DNA from: Rhabditoides inermis
Lineage: Eukaryota; Nematoda; Chromadorea; Rhabditida; Rhabditidae
Direction: 5' to 3'
DNA length: 64,000 nucleotides
NCBI GenBank assembly: GCA_963966185.1
Contig: CAWZYM010000406.1
Location: forward strand, 174,001-238,000
A model generated the notes under the pieces. That model was not told the origin of the DNA, made no database searches, and saw only the letters and a list, made by a program, of their open reading frames with translations. Position 1 is the stretch's first letter; each line of letters begins with the position of its first letter. The position numbers and the translations under genes were made by a program. Positions 23,601-38,523 of the stretch are shown here, in pieces.

Positions 23601-24672
23601 CCACAGTGAAGCGAAAAATCTGAATCTTTGTCAGTAAATATGAGTTTTTGAGTTATGAATTACTGTGCAAAATCCAGGTCTCAACTCTTAGATAGTAAGG
23701 GATTGTAGTTGATCTAGTGAATCATGAAATATGATTTTTATTTTCAGTAATAGAGCTGAGCATACGTGTTTGTGTTGATTGTGTCATAGAGAGTAATTTA
23801 CCATAAAAATTTGAAAAATTAATATTGAAAACGAAAGAAGTTATGATCAAAAATGTAAAATTTCTACGAAAATTTGAATATTCATATTTTGAAAACGGAA
23901 TGAGTATTTCATTTGAAATTGAAATGGTGTGAACGGCCAAGTGTCTTCTATTATCAGCTGAAGTTTGAAATTTTAGTCTTCAAAACTGACAAAGATATTC
24001 AAGGTTTTTGCGTTTTGCATCTTACGTGATTGATCCTGTCAGAAAATGAAAAATGCTGTAAAACTTTTTTGAAATGGTTTTTCGTAATGAAACTGTAAAA
24101 CTGTAAATAACACGCATGTTTCTTGTTACTGTGCGATTTTCATGACAAAATATGAAGTTTGAAGGTAGGTTTACATAGAAGTGTACCGAGTTGTTAGTGA
24201 ACCCATTTAAAGAAATGAGATAGGAACCTATGCGATTGTGTGTCTGTTAAGAGTGATTAGTTGATCTTAAGTTTGTAGTTTGAGTGTGAAATGTTCCTTC
24301 AGTCTTGAGTTATGTCCTTCTGAAGTTTTGGTAATTCTATATAAACCCATATAAGGAGTTATCGGAATGAGTCCCAGTGACGTGTGTCAAGTCAATATAG
24401 TGTGCTAAGTCTAAGTTTACAGTATGAGATTCACATCTTGAAACATGGACTGAGCATATGGGTGGAAAGTATTTCAGGCTATGTCAAGTTCTTAGTAAAG
24501 TCATACGGTAAGTAGAGCTGTGAGCGTGAAAATGAAACGATTGCATGCGGTCACCATAAGAGTGTTAAGTTTGGAGTATGAGCTGTGTAGGTGTAATAGT
24601 CACTGAGCTAGATGCTGTGAAAAAGGTAGCCACACCCGTCATAGCAAATTTTATATAGCCCTGCCAGGGCGA
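20639..24672. repeat. Higher-order array unit, type B with three 1-kb modules (4034 bp), H1 loop inverted
   Basis: The inner module occurs three times (21715, 22719 and 23722 as reference points, spacing 1004 and 1003). The first hairpin differs from the others in that the centre between the stems reads GCGAGCGAAGCGAGC instead of GCTCGCTTCGCTCGC: the centre is inverted. Confidence 0.85.
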
Positions 24673-27600
24673 CTAGCGGGCCGGAGGCTCGCTTCGCTCG
24701 CCTCCGGCCCGCTAGTGGCGGCGGCTTCGCCGCCGCACTGCGCTCCGAGGCTCGCGCGCCTTCGGCGCGCTCGCCTCTCCGCGTCAACTCATAAAAACTT
24801 CAAATCTGAATTCTCCTATGGGTCTAGTACACATCAGACATCGAAATCTGTAGTTTTGAAGTTGTTCACGTTTTTGTTTACTTGTTTACTCATTATGTAA
24901 ACATCAGATATGAACTCTACTATGGGTCTAGTACACATCAGACATCAGAATCTTCACTTTTGGAGTTGTTTACAATTTTGTTTACTTGTTTACCTGACTT
25001 GTAAACACTATACCTTAACTCTCCTGAAGGTTTATTATCGATTAGATATCAAAATCAGGAGATTTTGAGTTGTTTACTTTTTTGTTTACTTGTTTACCTA
25101 AGTTGTTAACATAAAAAAATTGTAATTGTTTACTTGTTACCTGTACCAAGTATGAACATTCTACCTCTAAAAATAACAAAGTTATAAACTTTTATACCAT
25201 TTCTGAGTATTAAAAAAATCGAAATTGAAAAATAAATTAAAATTCAAACACTTAATAAAAATCTGAAATAATTCATGAATATAGGTATCACGGTAAGTAG
25301 CGATAATTAAATTAGAAAATGCAGGTGTCAACTCTCATCTAGACAAAAGTCACGGAGTCGTGAAGTGAAATTCGAAGTTTATGCTAATTTATCTCAGGTG
25401 AGAGGCGACAGGTGAGATGGTACCTGGCAGGTACTCAGAACCTAAGGTGTCATTGGTGGAAGGGATGAGATAATTAATCATTTTTCTAAGAAGTTGAAAC
25501 ATAGTTGTACTGTATTTTACGTTTTGCATCTTGCCTGATTGATCCTGTCAGCGGTCAATATGCTCAACTGCAAAAATGAGCCACATTTAGTTGAAAATCA
25601 AGGTTTTTTTGAAAAAGTGAAATCCTTCCACAGTGAAGCGAAAAATCTGAAACTTTGTCAGTAAATATTAGTTTTTGAGTTATGAATTACAGTGTAAAAT
25701 CCAGGTCTCAACTCTTATATAGTAAGGGAATGTAGTTGATCTAGTGAATCATGAAATATGATTTTTATTTTCAGTAATAGAGTTGAGCATACGTGTTTGT
25801 GTTACTTGTGTCAAAGAAAGTGATTTACCATAAAAGTTTGAAAAATTAATATTGAAAACGAAAGAAGTTATGATCAAAAATGTAAAATTTCTACGAAAAT
25901 TTGAATATTTATATTTTGAAAACAGAATAAGTATTTCATTTGAAATTGAAATGGTGTGAACGGCCAAGTGTCTTCTATCATCAGCTGAAGTTTGAAATTT
26001 TTGTCTTCAAAACTAACAAAGATATTCAAGGTTTTTGCGTTTTGCATCTTATGTGATTGATCCTGTCAGAAAATGAAAAATGCTTGTTTATTTACTTGTT
26101 TACTGTTGTTATTTACGAAAAAATTGAACTTGTTTTCTTGTTATCTGTAATAAGTTTGAACCTTCTACCTTGAAAACCAACCGATATACATTTAATACAA
26201 TTTTCAGTATTAAACAGACGAAAATGGAAAAAAAAATTAAAGTTGAAAATTTATTAAAAATCTGAACTAATTCATGAATACATGTATCACGGTAGTGATG
26301 ATTTAAAAGAAAAATCCAGATGTAAACTCTCATCTAGACGAAAGTTACAGGGTCGTAAAGTGAAATTTGAAATTCATGCTAATTTATCTCAGGTGACATG
26401 TGAGAGGCGACAGGTGAGACGGTACCTGGCAGGTACTCAGGACCTAAGGTGTCATTGGTGAAAGGAATGAGAGAATTAAAAATAGTTTTTCTAAGAAGTT
26501 GAAACATAGTTGTACTGTATTTTACGTTTTGCATCTTGCCTGATTGATCCTGTCAGCGGTCAATATGCTCAACTGCAAAAATGAGCCACATTTAGTTGAA
26601 AATCAAGGTTTTTTTGAAAAAGTGAAATCCTTCCACAGTGAAGCGAAAAATCTGAATCTTTGTCAGTAAATATGAGTTTTTGAGTTATGAATTACTGTGC
26701 AAAATCCAGGTCTCAACTCTTAGATAGTAAGGGATTGTAGTTGATCTAGTGAATCATGAAATATGATTTTTATTTTCAGTAATAGAGCTGAGCATACGTG
26801 TTTGTGTTGATTGTGTCATAGAGAGTAATTTACCATAAAAATTTGAAAAATTAATATTGAAAACGAAAGAAGTTATGATCAAAAATGTAAAATTTCTACG
26901 AAAATTTGAATATTCATATTTTGAAAACGGAATGAGTATTTCATTTGAAATTGAAATGGTGTGAACGGCCAAGTGTCTTCTATTATCAGCTGAAGTTTGA
27001 AATTTTAGTCTTCAAAACTGACAAAGATATTCAAGGTTTTTGCGTTTTGCATCTTACGTGATTGATCCTGTCAGAAAATGAAAAATGCTGTAAAACTTTT
27101 TTGAAATGGTTTTTCGTAATGAAACTGTAAAACTGTAAATAACACGCATGTTTCTTGTTACTGTGCGATTTTCATGACAAAATATGAAGTTTGAAGGTAG
27201 GTTTACATAGAAGTGTACCGAGTTGTTAGTGAACCCATTTAAAGAAATGAGATAGGAACCTATGCGATTGTGTGTCTGTTAAGAGTGATTAGTTGATCTT
27301 AAGTTTGTAGTTTGAGTGTGAAATGTTCCTTCAGTCTTGAGTTATGTCCTTCTGAAGTTTTGGTAATTCTATATAAACCCATATAAGGAGTTATCGGAAT
27401 GAGTCCCAGTGACGTGTGTCAAGTCAATATAGTGTGCTAAGTCTAAGTTTACAGTATGAGATTCACATCTTGAAACATGGACTGAGCATATGGGTGGAAA
27501 GTATTTCAGGCTATGTCAAGTTCTTAGTAAAGTCATACGGTAAGTAGAGCTGTGAGCGTGAAAATGAAACGATTGCATGCGGTCACCATAAGAGTGTTAA

Positions 27601-27703
27601 GTTTGGAGTATGAGCTGTGTAGGTGTAATAGTCACTGAGCTAGATGCTGTGAAAAAGGTAGCCACACCCGTCATAGCAAATTTTATATAGCCCTGCCAGG
27701 GCG
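24673..27703. repeat. Higher-order array unit, type B with two modules (3031 bp)
   Basis: Near-identical to 15684-18713 over its length, with modules at 25749 and 26754 (1005 bp apart). Standard H1-H2-H3 cassette and tail. Confidence 0.85.
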
Positions 27704-29628
27704 ACTAGCGGGCCGGAGGCTCGCTTCGCTCGCCTCCGGCCCGCTAGTGGCGGCGGCTTCGCCGCCGCACTGCGCTCCGAGGCTCGCGCGCCTTCGGCGC
27801 GCTCGCCTCTCCGCGTCAACTCATCAAAAAATCAAATCTGAACTCTCCTATGAGTCTAGTACACATCAGACATCGGAATTTCAAGTATTGGAGTTGTTTA
27901 CTACTTTGTTTATTTGTTTACCTAACTGGTAAACACTACTTTGTAAATGTCCGATTGATTTAGTATCGATTAGACATCAAAATCAGTAGATTTGGAGTTG
28001 TTTACTTGTTTGTTCACTTGTTTACTGTTGTTGTTTACGAAAAAAGTTGAACTTGTTTTTCTTGTTACTTGTACCAAGTATGGACGTTCTACCTTGAAAA
28101 CCAACCGAGATATAAATTTTAGTACAATTTTCAGTTTCAAACAGACGAAAATTGGAAAAAAAATAAAATTGAAACGTTTTTAAAAAAAGTGATAAAATTC
28201 ATGAATGAAGGTATTACGGTAGTGATAATCAAATAGGAAAATCCAGGTGTCAACTCTGATCTAGACGAAAGTTACAGGGTCGTACAGTGTTTGAAGTTTA
28301 TGCTAATTTATCTCAGGTGACAGATGAGAGGCGACAGGTGAGACGGTACCTGGCAGGTACTCAGGACCTAAGGTGTCATTGGAGTAAGGGATGAGAGAAT
28401 TGAAAATATTTTCTTTAAGAAGTTGAATCATAGTTGTACTGTATTTTACGTTTTGCATCTTACCTGATTGATCCTGTCAGCGGTCAATATGCTCAACTGC
28501 AAAAATGAGCCACATTTGGTAGAAAATCAAGGTTTTTTGAAAAAGTGAAATCCTTCCACAGTGAAGCGAAAAATCTGAATCTTTGTCAGTAAATATTAGT
28601 TTTTGAGTTATGAATTACTGTGTAAAATCCAGGTCTCAACTTTCATATAGTAAGGAATTGTAGTTGATCTAGTGAATCATGACATATGATTTTTATTTTC
28701 AGTAATAGAGTTAAGCATACGTGTTTGTGTTGATTGTGTCATAGAGAGTGATTTACCATAAAAATTGAAAAATTAATATTGAAAAAGAAAGAAGTTATGA
28801 TCGAAAATGTAAAATTTCTACGAAAATTTGAATATTTATATTTTGAAAACGGAATGAGTATTTCATTTGAAATTGAAATGGTGTGAACGGCCAAGTGTCT
28901 TCTATGATCAGCTGAAGTTTGAAATTGTAGTCTTCAAAACAAACAAAGATATTCAAGGTTTTTGCGTTTTGCATCTTACGTGATTGATCCTGTCAGAAAA
29001 TGAAAAATGCTGTAAAACTTTTTCGAACTGGTTTTTCGAAATGAAACTGTAAAACTGCAAATAACATGCATGTTTCATGTTACTGTGCAAGTTTCATGAC
29101 AAAATATGAAGTTTGAAGGTAGGTTTACATAGAAGTGAACCGAGTTGTTAGTGAACCCATTTAAGGAAATTAGATAGGAACCTATGCTAATGTGTGTCTG
29201 TTAGGAGTGATTAGTTGATCTCAAGTTTGTAGTTTGAGTGTGAAATGTTTCTTCAGTCTTGAGTTATGTCCTTCTGAAATTTTGGAAATTCTATATAAAC
29301 CCATATAAGGAGTTATCGGAATGAGTCCTAGTGACTTGTGCCTAGTCACTATAATGTGCTTAGTCTAAGTTTGGAGTTTCGGAACTTCATATGGAAACGT
29401 GGACTGAGCATTTGGATAAATAGTTTTTTCAGGCTATGTCAAGTTGTTAGTAAAGTCATACGGTAAGTAGAGGTGTGAGTGTGAAAATGAAACGATTGCA
29501 TGCGGTGAACAGTAGAATGTTAAGTTTACAATGTGAGCTCTGTGTATGTAATGGTCGCTGAGCTACATGTTGTGAACGACAAACAAACAACGACCATAGC
29601 AAATTTTATATAGCCCCAGCCGGGGCGA
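27704..29628. repeat. Higher-order array unit, type D (1925 bp)
   Basis: Single-module unit. After H3 it reads TCATCAAAAAATCAAATCTG and carries the variant TTTGTTTATTTGTTTACC. More diverged from A-C than they are from their partners. Its tail reads TAGCCCCAGCCGGGGCGA. Confidence 0.8.
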
Positions 29629-31552
29629 CTAGCGGGCCGGAGGCTCGCTTCGCTCGCCTCCGGCCCGCTAGTGGCGGCGGCTTTGCCGCCGCACTGCGCT
29701 TTGAGGCTCACGCGCCTTCGGCGCGCTCGCCTCTTCGCGTTAAATCATCAAAATTTCACATCTGAACTCTACTATGGCTTTAGTACACGTTAGACATCGA
29801 AATCTCAAGTTTCGGAGTTGTTTACGATTTTGTTTATTCGTTTACCTAACTGGTAAACACTACATCGTAACTCTCCGAGTAATTTAGTATCGATTAGACA
29901 TCAAAATCAGAAGATTTGGAGTTGTTTACTTGTTTGTTTACTTGTTTACTGTTGTTGTTTATCAAAAAAATTGAACTTGTTTTCTTGTTATCTGTACTAA
30001 GTTTGAACCTTCTACCTTGAAAACCAACCGAGATATAAATTTTAATACAATTTTCAGAATTAAACAGACGAAAACTGAAAAAAAATAAAATTGAAACATT
30101 TATTAAAAATTTGAAATAACTCATGAATAAAGGTACTACGGTAGTGATAATTAAATAGAAAAATCCAGGTGTCAACTCTCATCAAGACGAAAGTTACAGT
30201 GTCGTAAAGTGAAATTTGAAGTTTATGCTAATTTATCTCAGGTGACAGATGAGAGGCGACAGGTGAGACGGTACCTGGCAGGTACACAGGACCTAAGGTG
30301 TCATTGGTGAAAGGAATGAGAGAATTAAAAATAGTTTTTCTAAGAAGTTGAAACTTAGATCTACTGTATTTTACGTTTTGCATCTTGCCTGATTGATCCT
30401 GTCAGCGGTCAATATGCTCAACTGCAAAAATGAGCCACATTTTGTTGAAAATCAAGGTTTTTTGAAAAAGTGAAATCCTTCTACAATGAAGCAAAAAATC
30501 TGAATCTTTGTCAGTAAATATTAGTTTTTGAGTTATGAATTACTGTGCAAAATCCGGGTCTCAACTCTTAGATAGTAAGGGATTGTAGTTGATCTAGTGA
30601 ATCATGAAATATGATTTTTATTTTCAGTAATAGAGTTGAGCATACGTGTTTGTGTTGATTATGTCATAGAGAGTGATTTACCATAAAAATTTGAAAAATT
30701 AGTTTTGAAAACGAAAGAAGTTATCATCAAAAATGTAAAATTTCTACGAAAATTTGAATATTCATATTTTGAAAACGGAACGAGTATTTCATTTGAAATT
30801 GAAATGGTGTGAACGGCCAAGTGTTTTCTATCATCAGCTGAAGTTTGAAATTTTAGTCTTCAAAACTAACAAAGATATTCAAGGTTTTTGCGTTTTGCAT
30901 CTTACGTGATTGATCCTGTCAGAAAATGAAAATTGCTGTAAAACTTTTTTGAACTGGTTTTTCGAAATGAAACTGTAAAACTGTAAATAACACGCATGTT
31001 TCATGTTACTGTGCAAGTTTCATGACAAAATATGAAGTTTGAAGGTAGGTTTACATAGACGTGGACCGAGTTGTTAGTGAACCCATTTAAGGAAATGATG
31101 TAGGAACCTATTCTGATGTGTGTCTGTTAAGAGTGATTAGTTGATATTAATTTTGTAGTTTGAGTGTGAAATGTTTCTTCAGTCTTCAGTTATGTCCTTC
31201 TGAAATTTTGGAAATTCTATATAAACCCATATAAGGAGTTATCGGAATGAGTCCTAGTGACGTGTGTCAAGTCAATATAGTGTGCTAAGTCTAAGTTTAC
31301 AGTATGAGATTCACATCTTGAAACATGGACTGAGCATATGGGTGAAAAGTTTTTCAGGCTATGTCAAGTTCTTAGTAAAGTCATACGGTAAGTAGAGCTG
31401 TGAGCGTGAAAATGAAACGATTGCATGCGGTCACCATAAGAGTGTTAAGTTTGGAGTATGAGCTGTGTAGGTGTAATAGTCACTGAGCTAGATGCTGTGA
31501 AAAAGGTAGCCACACCCGTCATAGCAAATTTTATATAGCCCTGCCAGGGCGA
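29629..31552. repeat. Higher-order array unit, type C copy (1924 bp)
   Basis: Nearly identical to 18714-20638, including the H2 GGCTTTGCCGCC variant, although 10.9 kb away. Indicates a segmental duplication within the array. Confidence 0.85.
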
Positions 31553-33468
31553 CTAGCGGGCCGGAGGCTCGCTTCGCTCGCCTCCGGCCCGCTAGTGGCG
31601 GCGGCTTCGCCGCCGCATTGCGCGTCAAGGCTCGCGCGCCTTCGGCGCGCTCGCCTCTCCGCGTCAACTCATCAAAAAATCAAATCTGAACTCTCCTATG
31701 GGTCTAGTACACATCATACATCGGAATTTCAAGTACTGGAGTTGTTTACTACTTTGTTTATTTGTTTACCTAACTGGTAAACACTACTTTGTAACTGTCC
31801 GATTGATTTAGTATCGATTAGACATCAAAATCAGAACATTTGGAGTTGTTTATTTGTTTGTTTACTTGTTTACTGTTGTTGTTTACCAAAAAAATGAACT
31901 TGTTTTCTTGTTACTTGTACCAAGTGTGGACGTTCTACCTTGAAAACCAACCGAGATATAAACTTTAGTACAATTTTCAGTTTCAAGCAGACGAAAACTG
32001 GAAAAAAATAAAATGGAAACGTTTTTTTATATGTGAAATAATTAATGAATGAAGGTATTACGGTAGTGATAATGAAATAGGAAAACCCAGGTGTCAACTC
32101 TCATATAGACGAAAGTTACAGGGTCGTAAAGTGTTTTAAGTTTTTGCTAATTTATCTCAGGTGACATGTGAGACGCGACAGGTGAGACGGTACCTGGCAG
32201 GTACTCAGAACCTAAGGTGTCATTGGTGCAAGGGATGAGATAATTAATCATTTTTCTAAGAAGTTGAAACATAGTTGTACTGTATTTTACGTTTTGCATC
32301 TTACCTGATTGATCCTGTCAGCGGTCAATATGCTCAACTGCAAAAATGAGCCACATTTTGTTGAAAATCAAGGTTTTTTGAAAAAGTGAAATCCTTCCAC
32401 AGTGAAGCGAAAAATCTGAATCTTTGTCAGTAAATATTAGTTTTTGAGTTATGAATTACTGTGCAAAATCCAGGTTTCAACTCTTATATAGTAAGGGATT
32501 GTAGTTGATCTAGTGAATCATGAAATATGATTTTTATTTTCAGTAATAAAGTTGAGCATACGTGCTTGTGTTGATTGTGTTATAGAGAGTAATTTACCAT
32601 AAAAATTTGAAAAAATAATATTGAAAACGAAAGAAGTTATGATCAAAAATGTAAAATTTTCACGAAAATTTGAATATTTATATTTTGAAAACGGAATAAG
32701 TTTTTTGTTTGAAATTGAAATGGTGTGAACGGCCAAGTGTCTTCTATCATCGACTGAAGTTTGAAATTTTAGTCTTCAAAACAAACAAAGATATTCAAGG
32801 TTTTTGCGTTTTGCATCTTACGTGATTGATCCTGTCAGAAAATGAAAAATGCTGTAAAACTTTTTTGAAATGGTTTTTCGTAATGAAACTGTAAAACTGT
32901 AAATAACACGCATGTTTCTTGTTACTGTGCGATTTTCATGACAAAATATGAAGTTTGAAGGTAGGTTTACATAGAAGTGTACCGAGTTGTTAGTGAACCC
33001 ATTTAAAGAAATGAGATAGGAACCTATGCGATTGTGTGTCTGTTAAGAGTGATTAGTTGATCTTAAGTTTGTAGTTTGAGTGTGAAATGTTCCTTCAGTC
33101 TTGAGTTATGTCCTTCTGAAGTTTTGGTAATTCTATATAAACCCATATAAGGAGTTATCGGAATGAGTCCCAGTGACGTGTGTCAAGTCAATATAGTGTG
33201 CTAAGTCTAAGTTTACAGTATGAGATTCACATCTTGAAACATGGACTGAGCATATGGGTGGAAAGTTTTTCAGGCTATGTCAAGTTCTTAGTAAAGTCAT
33301 ACGGTAAGTAGAGCTGTGAGCGTGAAAATGAAACGATTGCATGCGGTCACCATAAGAGTGTTAAGTTTGGAGTATGAGCTGTGTAGGTGTAATAGTCACT
33401 GAGCTAGATGTTGTGAAAAAGGTAGCCACACCCGTCATAGCAAATTTTATATAGCCCTGCCAGGGCGA
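31553..33468. repeat. Higher-order array unit, type D variant (1916 bp)
   Basis: Single-module unit close to type D in its 5' half and to the B module in its 3' half (from about 32860), so it looks recombinant. H3 is preceded by GCATTGCGCGTCAAGG instead of GCACTGCGCTCCGAGG. Confidence 0.8.
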
Positions 33469-36400
33469 CTAGCGGGCCGGAGGCTCGCTTCGCTCGCCTC
33501 CGGCCCGCTAGTGGCGGCGGCTTCGCCGCCGCACTGCGCTCCGAGGCTCGCGCGCCTTCGGCGCGCTCGCCTCTCCGCGTCAACTCATAAAAACTTCAAA
33601 TCTGAATTCTCCTATGGGTCTAGTACACATCAGACATCGAAATCTGTAGTTTTGAAGTTGTTCACGTTTTTGTTTACTTGTTTACTCATTATGTAAACAT
33701 CAGATATGAACTCTACTATGGGTCTAGTACACATCAGACATCAGAATCTTCACTTTTGGAGTTGTTTACAATTTTGTTTACTTGTTTACCTGACTTGTAA
33801 ACACTATACCTTAACTCTCCTGAAGGTTTATTATCGATTAGATATCAAAATCAGGAGATTTTGAGTTGTTTACTTTTTTGTTTACTTGTTTACCTAAGTT
33901 GTTAACATAAAAAAATTGTAATTGTTTACTTGTTACCTGTACCAAGTATGAACATTCTACCTCTAAAAATAACAAAGTTATAAACTTTTATACCATTTCT
34001 GAGTATTAAAAAAATCGAAATTGAAAAATAAATTAAAATTCAAACACTTAATAAAAATCTGAAATAATTCATGAATATAGGTATCACGGTAAGTAGCGAT
34101 AATTAAATTAGAAAATGCAGGTGTCAACTCTCATCTAGACAAAAGTCACGGAGTCGTGAAGTGAAATTCGAAGTTTATGCTAATTTATCTCAGGTGAGAG
34201 GCGACAGGTGAGATGGTACCTGGCAGGTACTCAGAACCTAAGGTGTCATTGGTGGAAGGGATGAGATAATTAATCATTTTTCTAAGAAGTTGAAACATAG
34301 TTGTACTGTATTTTACGTTTTGCATCTTGCCTGATTGATCCTGTCAGCGGTCAATATGCTCAACTGCAAAAATGAGCCACATTTAGTTGAAAATCAAGGT
34401 TTTTTTGAAAAAGTGAAATCCTTCCACAGTGAAGCGAAAAATCTGAAACTTTGTCAGTAAATATTAGTTTTTGAGTTATGAATTACAGTGTAAAATCCAG
34501 GTCTCAACTCTTATATAGTAAGGGAATGTAGTTGATCTAGTGAATCATGAAATATGATTTTTATTTTCAGTAATAGAGTTGAGCATACGTGTTTGTGTTA
34601 CTTGTGTCAAAGAAAGTGATTTACCATAAAAGTTTGAAAAATTAATATTGAAAACGAAAGAAGTTATGATCAAAAATGTAAAATTTCTACGAAAATTTGA
34701 ATATTTATATTTTGAAAACAGAATAAGTATTTCATTTGAAATTGAAATGGTGTGAACGGCCAAGTGTCTTCTATCATCAGCTGAAGTTTGAAATTTTTGT
34801 CTTCAAAACTAACAAAGATATTCAAGGTTTTTGCGTTTTGCATCTTATGTGATTGATCCTGTCAGAAAATGAAAAATGCTTGTTTATTTACTTGTTTACT
34901 GTTGTTATTTACGAAAAAATTGAACTTGTTTTCTTGTTATCTGTAATAAGTTTGAACCTTCTACCTTGAAAACCAACCGATATACATTTAATACAATTTT
35001 CAGTATTAAACAGACGAAAATGGAAAAAAAAAATTAAAGTTGAAAATTTATTAAAAATCTGAACTAATTCATGAATACATGTATCACGGTAGTGATGATT
35101 TAAAAGAAAAATCCAGATGTAAACTCTCATCTAGACGAAAGTTACAGGGTCGTAAAGTGAAATTTGAAATTCATGCTAATTTATCTCAGGTGACATGTGA
35201 GAGGCGACAGGTGAGACGGTACCTGGCAGGTACTCAGGACCTAAGGTGTCATTGGTGAAAGGAATGAGAGAATTAAAAATAGTTTTTCTAAGAAGTTGAA
35301 ACATAGTTGTACTGTATTTTACGTTTTGCATCTTGCCTGATTGATCCTGTCAGCGGTCAATATGCTCAACTGCAAAAATGAGCCACATTTTGTTGAAAAT
35401 CAAGGTTTTTTGAAAAAGTGAAATCCTTCCACAGTGAAGCGAAAAATCTGAATCTTTGTCAGTAAATATGAGTTTTTGAGTTATGAATTACTGTGCAAAA
35501 TCCAGGTCTCAACTCTTAGATAGTAAGGGATTGTAGTTGATCTAGTGAATCATGAAATATGATTTTTATTTTCAGTAATAGAGCTGAGCATACGTGTTTG
35601 TGTTGATTGTGTCATAGAGAGTAATTTACCATAAAAATTTGAAAAATTAATATTGAAAACGAAAGAAGTTATGATCAAAAATGTAAAATTTCTACGAAAA
35701 TTTGAATATTCATATTTTGAAAACGGAATGAGTATTTCATTTGAAATTGAAATGGTGTGAACGGCCAAGTGTCTTCTATTATCAGCTGAAGTTTGAAATT
35801 TTAGTCTTCAAAACTGACAAAGATATTCAAGGTTTTTGCGTTTTGCATCTTACGTGATTGATCCTGTCAGAAAATGAAAAATGCTGTAAAACTTTTTTGA
35901 AATGGTTTTTCGTAATGAAACTGTAAAACTGTAAATAACACGCATGTTTCTTGTTACTGTGCGATTTTCATGACAAAATATGAAGTTTGAAGGTAGGTTT
36001 ACATAGAAGTGTACCGAGTTGTTAGTGAACCCATTTAAAGAAATGAGATAGGAACCTATGCGATTGTGTGTCTGTTAAGAGTGATTAGTTGATCTTAAGT
36101 TTGTAGTTTGAGTGTGAAATGTTCCTTCAGTCTTGAGTTATGTCCTTCTGAAGTTTTGGTAATTCTATATAAACCCATATAAGGAGTTATCGGAATGAGT
36201 CCCAGTGACGTGTGTCAAGTCAATATAGTGTGCTAAGTCTAAGTTTACAGTATGAGATTCACATCTTGAAACATGGACTGAGCATATGGGTGGAAAGTAT
36301 TTCAGGCTATGTCAAGTTCTTAGTAAAGTCATACGGTAAGTAGAGCTGTGAGCGTGAAAATGAAACGATTGCATGCGGTCACCATAAGAGTGTTAAGTTT

Positions 36401-36500
36401 GGAGTATGAGCTGTGTAGGTGTAATAGTCACTGAGCTAGATGCTGTGAAAAAGGTAGCCACACCCGTCATAGCAAATTTTATATAGCCCTGCCAGGGCGA
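33469..36500. repeat. Higher-order array unit, type B with two modules (3032 bp)
   Basis: Third two-module B copy (modules at 34545 and 35550). Differences from the copy at 24673 are few, mostly in A-run lengths. Confidence 0.85.
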
Positions 36501-38523
36501 CTAGCGGGCCGGAGGCTCGCTTCGCTCGCCTCCGGCCCGCTAGTGGCGGCGGCTTCGCCGCCGCACTGTGCTTCGAGGCTCGCGCGCCTTCGGCGCGCTC
36601 GCCTCTCCGCGTCAAATCATCAACACTTCAAACCTAAACTCTACTATGGCTCCAGTACACATCAGAGATCGAAATCTCAAATTTTATAGTTGTTTACATG
36701 TTTGTTTACTTGTTTACCTGACTTTTAACACTAACTTTGAACTCTTCTATGGCTCTAGTACACATCAGACATCAAAATCTCTTGTTTTGGAATTGTTTAC
36801 AACTTTGTTTACTTGTTTACATAACTTGTAAACACTATACCTCAAATCTCCTGAAGGTTTAGTATCGATTAGATATCAAAATCAGGAGATTTGGAGTTGT
36901 TTACTTTTTTGTTTACTTGTTTACTTAAGTTGTTTACCTAAAAAATTGTAATTATTTACTTGTTACCTGTACCAAGTATGAACCTTCTACCTCAAAAAAT
37001 AACAAAGTTATAAATTTTATAACATTTCTGAGTATTAAAAAAACGGAAATTGAAAAATTAATTAAAATTCAAACAATAAATACAAATCTGAAATATTTCA
37101 TGAATAAAGGTTTTACGGTAGTGATAAGTAAATAGAAAAATCCAGGTGTCAACTCTCATTTAGACAAAAGTTACAGGGTCGTAAAGTGAAATTTGACGTT
37201 TATGCTGATTTATCTCAGGTGACAGGTGAGAGGCCACAGGTGAGATGGTACCTGGCAGGTACTCAGGACCTAAGGTGTCATTGGTGAAAGGGATGAGAGA
37301 ATTATTCATTTTTCTAAGAAGTTGAAACTCAGATGTACTGTATTTCATGTTTTGCATCTTGCCTGATTGATCCTGTCAGCGGTCCATATGCTCAACTGCA
37401 AAAATGAGCCACATTTAGTTGAAAATCGAGGTTTTTTGAAAAAATGAAATCCTTCTACAGTGAAGCGAAAAATCTGAATCTTTGTCAGTAAATATAAGTT
37501 TTTGAGTTATGAATTACTGTGCAAAATCCAGGTCTCAACTCTTAGATAGTAAGGGATTGTAGTTGATCTAGTGAATCATGAAATATAATTTTTATTTTCA
37601 GTAATAGAGCTGAGCATACGTGTTTGTGTTGATTGTGTCATAGAGAGTAATTTACCATAAAAATTTGAAAAATTAATATTGAAAACGAAAGAAGTTATGA
37701 TCAAAAATGTAAAATTTCTACGAAAATTTGAATATTCATATTTTGAAAACGGAATGAGTATTTCATTTGAAATTGAAATGGTGTGAACGGCCAAGTGTCT
37801 TCTATCATCAGCTGAAGTTTGAAATTTTAGTCTTCAAAACAAACAAAGATATTCAAGGTTTTTGCGTTTTGCATCTTACGTGATTGATCCTGTCAGAAAA
37901 TGAAAAATGCTGTAAAACTTTTTTGAACTGGTTTTTCGAAATAAAACTGTAAAACTGTAAATAACACGCATGTTTCATGTTACTGTGCAAGTTTCATGAA
38001 AAAATATGAAGTTTGAAGGTAGGTTTACATAGAAGTGAACCGAGTTGTTAGTGAACCCAACTAAGGAAATTAGATATGAACCTATGCTCATGTGTGTCTG
38101 TTAAGAGTGATTAGTTGATCTTAAGTTTGTAGTTTGAGTGTGAAATGTTCCTTCAGTCTTGAGTTATGTCCTTCTGAAGTTTTGGTAATTCTATATAAAC
38201 CCATATAAGGAGTTATCGGAATGAGTCCCAGTGACGTGTGTCAAGTCAATATAGTGTGCTAAGTCTAAGTTTACAGTATGAGATTCACATCTTGAAACAT
38301 GGACTGAGCATATGGGTGGAAAGTATTTCAGGCTATGTCAAGTTCTTAGTAAAGTCATACGGTAAGTAGAGCTGTGAGCGTGAAAATGAAACGATTGCAT
38401 GCGGTCACCATAAGAGTGTTAAGTTTGGAGTATGAGCTGTGTAGGTGTAATAGTCACTGAGCTAGATGCTGTGAAAAAGGTAGCCACACCCGTCATAGCA
38501 AATTTTATATAGCCCTGCCAGGG
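36501..38523. repeat. Higher-order array unit, type A copy (2023 bp)
   Basis: Nearly identical to 13657-15683 for the first ~1.3 kb. The tail GCCCTGCCAGGG is joined at 38524 directly to TACTTGTTTACTTAAGTTG, so the next unit lacks its hairpins. Confidence 0.85.
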
